Under the pieces are notes generated by a model that was not told the origin of the DNA, ran no database searches, and saw only the letters and a list, made by a program, of their open reading frames with translations. A DNA stretch of 9,247 nucleotides from positions 1 through 9,247 of the forward strand of contig JASHWW010000096.1 in NCBI GenBank assembly GCA_030043855.1, in the 5' to 3' direction. The DNA is from Thermoplasmata archaeon. GTDB lineage: Archaea > Thermoplasmatota > Thermoplasmata > Lutacidiplasmatales > UBA184. The translations under genes and the position numbers were made by a program. The first letter of the stretch is position 1. Every line of letters begins with the position of its first letter. Positions 4,979-9,247 of this stretch are shown piece after piece.

Positions 4979-7540
4979 CGACGCCGGGACGCTCGGCGTG
5001 AGTGTCTCCCCCGGTTCCGACCCGCCCACCACCATCGACCGCCCGTCCCGCTTCTCCACCCGGACCGTCCGGTCGGCGATCGCGGCCAGTCCGCTCTCGT
5101 GGGAGACCACGACGACCTGCGGGAGCGCGAGTCGGTCGAGCAGCTCGCCCATCCGGACGACTTGCTCGGGAGAGAACCCGTCGGTCGGCTCGTCCAGCAG
5201 GATGGTGTCGAGACGCAGGTCTCCGAGGGTGCGGACGATGCGGGCGAGGGCGAGTCGGAACGCCAGGGCGAGGCTCGTACGCTCCCCGCCGCTGAGCGCT
5301 TCGGCGGGGGTCCATTCGGCGTCGATCGTGACCCACGGGGTGAACGCGCCATCGATCCGGGCGGCGAGCCCCGGATCGTCGATCAGCGCCGCGAAGTACC
5401 GGGCGAACTCCCGCTCGAACGCGGCCTTCGCGTGGGCGAGGAGCTGCTGCTCCATCTCGAGCACGGCCAGCCGGAAGGCGCCATTGACCCACGCGGCGCG
5501 CCGCTCCAGGTCGTCGGCCTCGGCGAGCAGGCCCTGCCGTTCGACGACACCCCGCTCGGCGTCCTTCCGGCGGCGCACCTCATTCTCCACGCGGGTCTCC
5601 GTCCGAACCAGCGCCGTTGCCTCGTCCGCGCGACGTCGTTCGGCGGTCTCCGCCTCGGCGCGGAGGGCGGCGGCGCGCTCGAGAAGAGGTCCACGGCCCC
5701 GCGTGGACGCCCGGAGCGCGTCGAGTCGTGTCTCGCGGCCGGCGACCCGGGATTCGAGCGTCGATCGGTCGGCGCCGAGGCGCTCTTCGTCGGCGGCCAA
5801 CGCCGCGATGGAGGCAGCGAGAGAACGACGTCGCTCGGCGTCGACCTGTGCGTCCGCGACCGCTTCCCGACAGACCGTCACCTCGTGCTCCGCAGCTTCC
5901 TGGACCGCGCGCCGCTGCGCTTCCTCGTCCGCCAACGGCTCGAGACGGCGGAGACGGGCCGCGGCCTCCGTGCGTCGCGCGACCGCTTCGGACGCGCCCG
6001 CTTCCTCGGCACGGACGGCCTCCGACGCCACGTCCAGGGCGACCCGGGCCTCGGTCCGGCGGCGGTCCGCGTCGCGCCACCGGTCGTGCGCGCGCTCGAA
6101 CCGTTCTCGGGACGCCCGCGCCGCCTCCCAACGGGCGCGTTCCTCGCCTGCGCCCCGGAAGGTCGCTTCGGCGATCGCGAGTGCCGCGGCGTCCCCGACC
6201 CGATGGGGTTCGAACGTCGCCCGTTCGACCGACTGGTGGCACCGGGGGCACACCCCGGCGTTGAGCAGCTGGTCGAGCTCGTGGAGTGCGACCTGTCGGC
6301 GGGAGAGTTCGCGCAGCGCCGCCTCCTCCGCCGACCGAGCGGCCTCGCGCCGGACGTCGATCTCCGGCACCGTCTCCGGGAGCGGGGGTTCCGGCTCCCG
6401 CTGCGGCCCGTCGGCCCGAGCCTCCGTTTCCGTGCGGGTCACCGCGGCGAGCGTCGTCGTGGCCGCGGCGAGGCGGCGTCGGGCCTCGGTGTCCGCGCGC
6501 TCGGCCGCCTCCAAGGCCACGCGCGCCTCGGAGAGGTCGCGAAGGGCCGAAACGTGCTGCTCCCGCTCGCGGCGAGCCGCGACGAGGACCTCCTCGGCCC
6601 GGCTCCGCGCCTCCTCGAGCACCGTCATGTCCGGCGCGCGGGTCGCGCCCAGCGCGGTACGCTGGCGAGCGAGATCCGCCCGGAGGGCGGTCCGTCGGCG
6701 ATCCAGCTGGTCGACCGCGGCGCGGTCGGTCCGTTGTTCGGCCGTGAGGCTCGCCTCCTCGCGGAGGTCCGCATCGCTCCGCGCCACCTCCTGCTCCCGA
6801 TCTCGCAGCTCCCGTCGGACGCGCTCGAGTTCCCGATCCCGCTCCGTGACGGCCTCCCGCAGTCGGGCGGCGTCCGCGCGCAGGCGGTCTTCCTCCCGGG
6901 TCGCCTCCGCCACGTCGTCCGCGAAATGCTTGAGCCGCTCGGCCTCCGCGCGGCGTTGTCCGGAGCTTCGCTTCAAGTCGCGGGCGAGATCCTGGGCGTT
7001 CTCGGCCGCCGTGACGTACCGTTCGACGCCGAGCGCCTTCCGGACCGTGGCGAGCCGCTCTTCCGGCTCGGCCGAGAGGATGTCGCGCATGCGCTCCTGG
7101 GGGACGTAGACGGCCCATCGCCAGAGGTCGGAGTGCGCGTGGGGGTTCGGGTTGTCCGGGAATCCGAGCAGGTCGATGACCCGCTGGCGCAGTTCCGTCG
7201 CCGAGTACCGGGTCGCCGCTCCGTCCTGTCGAAAGGTGATCGCCTCCGGCTCGAACGTCTCCTTGCCCCGGCGGCGGACGTGCCGGAACCCGCGCACGAT
7301 CTCGTACCGATGGGCGTCGTCGGCGAACGTGACGGCGACCTCGGCCCGACCCGCGCCGTGCCGGACGAGGAAGGCCGCGTCCACCTCCGCCACGCCGAAG
7401 AGGGCCATCTCGACCGCGTAGAGGAGGCTCGTTTTCCCGGCCCCGACATCCCCGGCGATCAGCGTCGTGCCCGGACCGATCTCGAGGTCGGCCGCCTCGT
7501 AGCTGCGGATGTTCCGGACCGACACCCGCGCGAGCTGCAT
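4964..7540 (-). CDS. rad50: DNA double-strand break repair ATPase Rad50
   Basis: Rad50 is the SMC-like ABC ATPase of the Mre11-Rad50 complex, which tethers and opens DNA ends for Mre11 processing. In the 858-residue protein the order is: N-terminal half-ATPase with Walker A GDVGAGKTS (30-38) and Q-loop near Gln148; a long Arg/Glu/Ala-rich coiled coil (about 160-425); the zinc-hook Cys431-Pro-Arg-Cys434; the returning coiled coil (about 445-700); then the signature LSGGE (749-753), Walker B ILLDEP (780-785) and H-loop His814. Length is normal for archaeal Rad50. The start is ATG 7538-7540, because GGAGG at 7551-7555 is 10 nt upstream and the opening MQLARVSVRNIRSYE fits the family. A GTG at 7549 overlaps the mre11 stop (GTGA) but lies 1 nt from that GGAGG. 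It is the last gene of an operon with mre11. Confidence 0.97.
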   Translation of the reverse strand: MQLARVSVRNIRSYEAADLEIGPGTTLIAGDVGAGKTSLLYAVEMALFGVAEVDAAFLVRHGAGRAEVAVTFADDAHRYEIVRGFRHVRRRGKETFEPEAITFRQDGAATRYSATELRQRVIDLLGFPDNPNPHAHSDLWRWAVYVPQERMRDILSAEPEERLATVRKALGVERYVTAAENAQDLARDLKRSSGQRRAEAERLKHFADDVAEATREEDRLRADAARLREAVTERDRELERVRRELRDREQEVARSDADLREEASLTAEQRTDRAAVDQLDRRRTALRADLARQRTALGATRAPDMTVLEEARSRAEEVLVAARREREQHVSALRDLSEARVALEAAERADTEARRRLAAATTTLAAVTRTETEARADGPQREPEPPLPETVPEIDVRREAARSAEEAALRELSRRQVALHELDQLLNAGVCPRCHQSVERATFEPHRVGDAAALAIAEATFRGAGEERARWEAARASRERFERAHDRWRDADRRRTEARVALDVASEAVRAEEAGASEAVARRTEAAARLRRLEPLADEEAQRRAVQEAAEHEVTVCREAVADAQVDAERRRSLAASIAALAADEERLGADRSTLESRVAGRETRLDALRASTRGRGPLLERAAALRAEAETAERRRADEATALVRTETRVENEVRRRKDAERGVVERQGLLAEADDLERRAAWVNGAFRLAVLEMEQQLLAHAKAAFEREFARYFAALIDDPGLAARIDGAFTPWVTIDAEWTPAEALSGGERTSLALAFRLALARIVRTLGDLRLDTILLDEPTDGFSPEQVVRMGELLDRLALPQVVVVSHESGLAAIADRTVRVEKRDGRSMVVGGSEPGETLTPSVPASSPGQ

Positions 7541-7545
7541 CGGGG

Positions 7546-8823
7546 TCACGCCTCCGCGTCCGGCCGGACGCCGAGGATCCGCCGAGCGGCGGTCACCCGG
7601 GCGACGGTGTAGTCCTGTCGCGACTCCCCCTCCGCCTTCGGGGTGCCCAGCTCGTGCAGCAGCTCGCGAACGATGCGCTCCGCGTCCGGACCCTCCAGCC
7701 AGGGGGCCTCCTCGTGGGCGGCCCCGACCAGTTCACCGATCCGGGCCCCTTCGACGTCCGATTCGCCCGGGGACGCCCCGGCCGGTACGGGGGCCTCGAG
7801 ATCCTGGACGTCCCAGGTGATCGCTCCGGTCGGTACGCCGGCCGAGCGAGCGATTTCGCTGAACGACAGACTGGCGGTCGACCCATCGGCCAGCGTCCCG
7901 TGCACCCGGGGGAACAAGAGCGCCCCCTCGGCCTTCGCCGCGGCGAGCTCCCGTTCGAGGTCGTGGCGGGCTTGGTCCGCGGCCAGACCCGAGACGTCGA
8001 CGTCCACCAGCCGCACCGCTCCCCGCGGGGCGGTGTCGACATACTCGACCGACGTCCGGCCGTGGTCGACCGTGACGAGCACGACGCCCTGGTGCGTGCG
8101 ACCTTCGAGGGCGTTCACCAGGTCGGTGCGGCTCGTGCCGAAGACGGCCCCGGGATTCACGAGACGGCCCCCGCCCGGACCTTCCCCCTCGTAGGTCATG
8201 TGGATGTGACCGCCGGCGTAGTAATCGCACCCGACCGGCAGGTCCTCGGCCCGGATCCCCCGGATGTGCTCTCGGAGCGCCGGTGGCAAGAACTCCTCGA
8301 CGGCCGCGTGGAACTGGAAGATCTTGAACCCCGGCGCGAGGCGGAACGCTTCCGAATCGACCGCCCGGAAGTACTCCCGGTCGAGCCCGTGGGACCGCCC
8401 GCTGATGCCGGCGATCCGCACGCCGGTCGGTTCGTCCGTGAGGAACGGCAGCGTCCACCGGGTCCCCTCGGTCCGGACCGCTTCCGGTGCGACCTTGGCG
8501 AACACGCCCGCGGCGGCGAGCACGTCGAGCCAGCTCGTTCGATGGGCCACGTAGTCGTGCGACCCGTAGATCACGTAGATCCGCCGCCCCGCGTCGACGA
8601 GCCGGCGGAGCGCGGCGGCGACCGGGGCCACCTCGTTCGGGTCCGGTACCGGGGTATGGAACAGGTCCCCCGAGATCAGCAGGAACTCGGCCCCTCGCTC
8701 CTCGACCACCGCGAGCGCTCGCAGCACGCTCTCGCGGAGCGCGGCGCGCACTTCCGGCGCGCGAGGCCACGCCCCGACGTGCGCATCGGCGAGGTGAGCG
8801 AAGACGAACCGATCGGGGGCCAT
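7546..8823 (-). CDS. mre11: DNA double-strand break repair nuclease Mre11
   Basis: This 425-residue Mn-dependent nuclease partners Rad50 in end resection. The calcineurin-like phosphodiesterase core (about residues 5-215) shows the family motifs in order: LADAHVG (Asp13, His15), SGDLFH (Asp53), YGSHDY (His89, Asp90), FHAAVEE (His172) and GGHIHM (His206, His208). In motif III the usual Gly-Asn-His-Asp is Gly-Ser88-His-Asp, changing a residue that normally helps bind metal. The capping domain follows (about 245-340), and the C-terminal part (about 360-420), rich in Glu and Arg, is where archaeal Mre11 binds the base of the Rad50 coiled coil. The start is ATG 8821-8823, 10 nt after the upstream gene's stop. 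Its stop is 5 nt from the rad50 ATG, so the two are translationally linked. Only a weak G-rich stretch (8825-8833) precedes the start. Confidence 0.96.
   Translation of the reverse strand: MAPDRFVFAHLADAHVGAWPRAPEVRAALRESVLRALAVVEERGAEFLLISGDLFHTPVPDPNEVAPVAAALRRLVDAGRRIYVIYGSHDYVAHRTSWLDVLAAAGVFAKVAPEAVRTEGTRWTLPFLTDEPTGVRIAGISGRSHGLDREYFRAVDSEAFRLAPGFKIFQFHAAVEEFLPPALREHIRGIRAEDLPVGCDYYAGGHIHMTYEGEGPGGGRLVNPGAVFGTSRTDLVNALEGRTHQGVVLVTVDHGRTSVEYVDTAPRGAVRLVDVDVSGLAADQARHDLERELAAAKAEGALLFPRVHGTLADGSTASLSFSEIARSAGVPTGAITWDVQDLEAPVPAGASPGESDVEGARIGELVGAAHEEAPWLEGPDAERIVRELLHELGTPKAEGESRQDYTVARVTAARRILGVRPDAEA
7551..7555 (-). promoter_or_regulatory. Shine-Dalgarno site of rad50 inside the mre11 3' end
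   Basis: The minus strand reads GGAGG within the last codons of mre11, 10 nt before the ATG at 7540. It decides between that ATG and the GTG at 7549, which would be only 1 nt away from it. It suggests ribosomes finishing mre11 start again on rad50, keeping the two subunits in step. Confidence 0.6.
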
Positions 8824-8833
8824 TCCGCCCCCG

Positions 8834-9244
8834 TCAGCGACCCGTAGCGCCCGTGCGCGGACGACCGTCGCCCGGCGGTGGCGAGGGCGGGGCCATGTCC
8901 TGGATCTTGCGGGTCATGGCGGCGAGCAGTCCCGCGCCCGCCCCCATGGCCAGGAGGCCGACGAGGAACAGGTCGTCTCCCCCCGTCGACGGGACCGCCG
9001 GCACGGGCGCGGGAGACGTCGGAAGTCGCTCCGGGGGCATGGCCGACGCCGCGCTGACCGCAGCGCGCTGCAACGCCTGGCGCGCGACCTCGCTGGTCCG
9101 CAGCATCCCCTGCATGATCCCGAACAATTCCGTCGCCTCCTCCATGGTGATCTGGCGGTTGCGCAAGCGCGCGACGAGGTAGGCGTACCGGGTGTTGCCT
9201 GCGCCCCCTGGGCCGGAGGTTGCGGAGGGGTCGGGCGTGGCCAT
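8834..9244 (-). CDS. Hypothetical single-membrane-helix protein upstream of mre11
   Basis: I do not recognise this 136-residue protein. A Gly/Ser/Pro-rich N-terminus (1-17) leads to a charged helical domain, about residues 18-66 (YAYLVARLRNRQ, then ITMEEATELFGIMQGML). A proline-rich linker (70-87), one hydrophobic segment (about 91-110, FLVGLLAMGAGAGLLAAM) and a polar tail rich in Pro, Gly and Arg (about 111-136) follow. There is no N-terminal signal peptide and there are no cysteines. The layout suggests a small cytosolic helical module anchored to the membrane near its C-terminus. The ATG is 9242-9244, only 3 nt from the window edge, so its promoter and a possible earlier start cannot be judged. 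Its stop lies 10 nt before mre11 on the same strand, so it is probably the first visible gene of the mre11-rad50 operon. A role in membrane-associated repair is speculation. Confidence 0.72.
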   Translation of the reverse strand: MATPDPSATSGPGGAGNTRYAYLVARLRNRQITMEEATELFGIMQGMLRTSEVARQALQRAAVSAASAMPPERLPTSPAPVPAVPSTGGDDLFLVGLLAMGAGAGLLAAMTRKIQDMAPPSPPPGDGRPRTGATGR

Positions 9245-9247
9245 GGA

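Noticed and set aside
4998..7612. Two very long open frames on the + strand (about 703 and 837 codons) opposite rad50
   Set aside because: They are antisense to a complete Rad50 with every family motif. Their products are Arg/Ser/Ala- or Pro/Gly-rich without domains, the usual effect of high GC removing stop codons.
1..9247. CRISPR arrays, insertion sequences, tRNA/rRNA genes, phage or toxin-antitoxin systems
   Set aside because: No spaced direct repeats, transposase motifs, cloverleaf-like sequence or terminal inverted repeats were found by reading; composition is uniform across the window.

Overview
The window looks like chromosomal DNA of a high-GC archaeon. Codon third positions are almost all G or C. 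Genes are tightly packed, and starts are preceded either by a TATA-like box about 26 nt upstream (leaderless mRNA) or by a Shine-Dalgarno match to GGAGGTGA. The gene set (SufB/SufD, a DUF981-like membrane protein, a Mre11-Rad50 operon, a dicluster ferredoxin) and the Thermoplasmata-like look of several proteins point to a member of Thermoplasmatota, but that lineage is inference. No mobile element, CRISPR array, tRNA or rRNA was seen, and no stretch over 300 nt lacks a gene.

Left part (1-3632), iron-sulfur cluster assembly. The 3' end of sufB enters on the + strand. It converges on a six-helix DUF981-like membrane protein gene (-). Next comes a two-gene minus-strand unit: sufD followed by an unrecognised 104-residue helical protein. 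A 134-nt divergent promoter with two clear TATA boxes separates sufD from a plus-strand operon of an IscU/SufU-type scaffold and a 2x[4Fe-4S] ferredoxin. Scaffold, SufB/SufD machinery and a client or donor ferredoxin therefore sit side by side, although sufB and sufD are on opposite strands.

Middle (3633-4978). A very small, highly basic 39-codon minus-strand gene encodes a C-x2-C-x5-C-x2-H motif and sits between the ferredoxin and an aldo/keto reductase. The reductase has the full catalytic tetrad and apparently starts at a leaderless GTG. Its 3' end overlaps the 3' end of rad50 by 15 nt, tail to tail.

Right part (4964-9244), double-strand break repair on the minus strand. The order of transcription is a 136-residue single-membrane-helix protein, mre11, then rad50, with gaps of 10 nt or less. 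Mre11 and Rad50 form the nuclease/ATPase complex that senses and processes DNA ends. The nurA/herA partners often linked to them in thermophilic archaea are not seen; the unknown membrane protein sits just upstream instead.

No complete new defence or mobile system is evident. The most novel items are the 39-residue zinc-knuckle-like gene, the membrane protein next to mre11, the 104-residue partner of sufD, and the paired inverted repeats at the sufD/sufU promoters.
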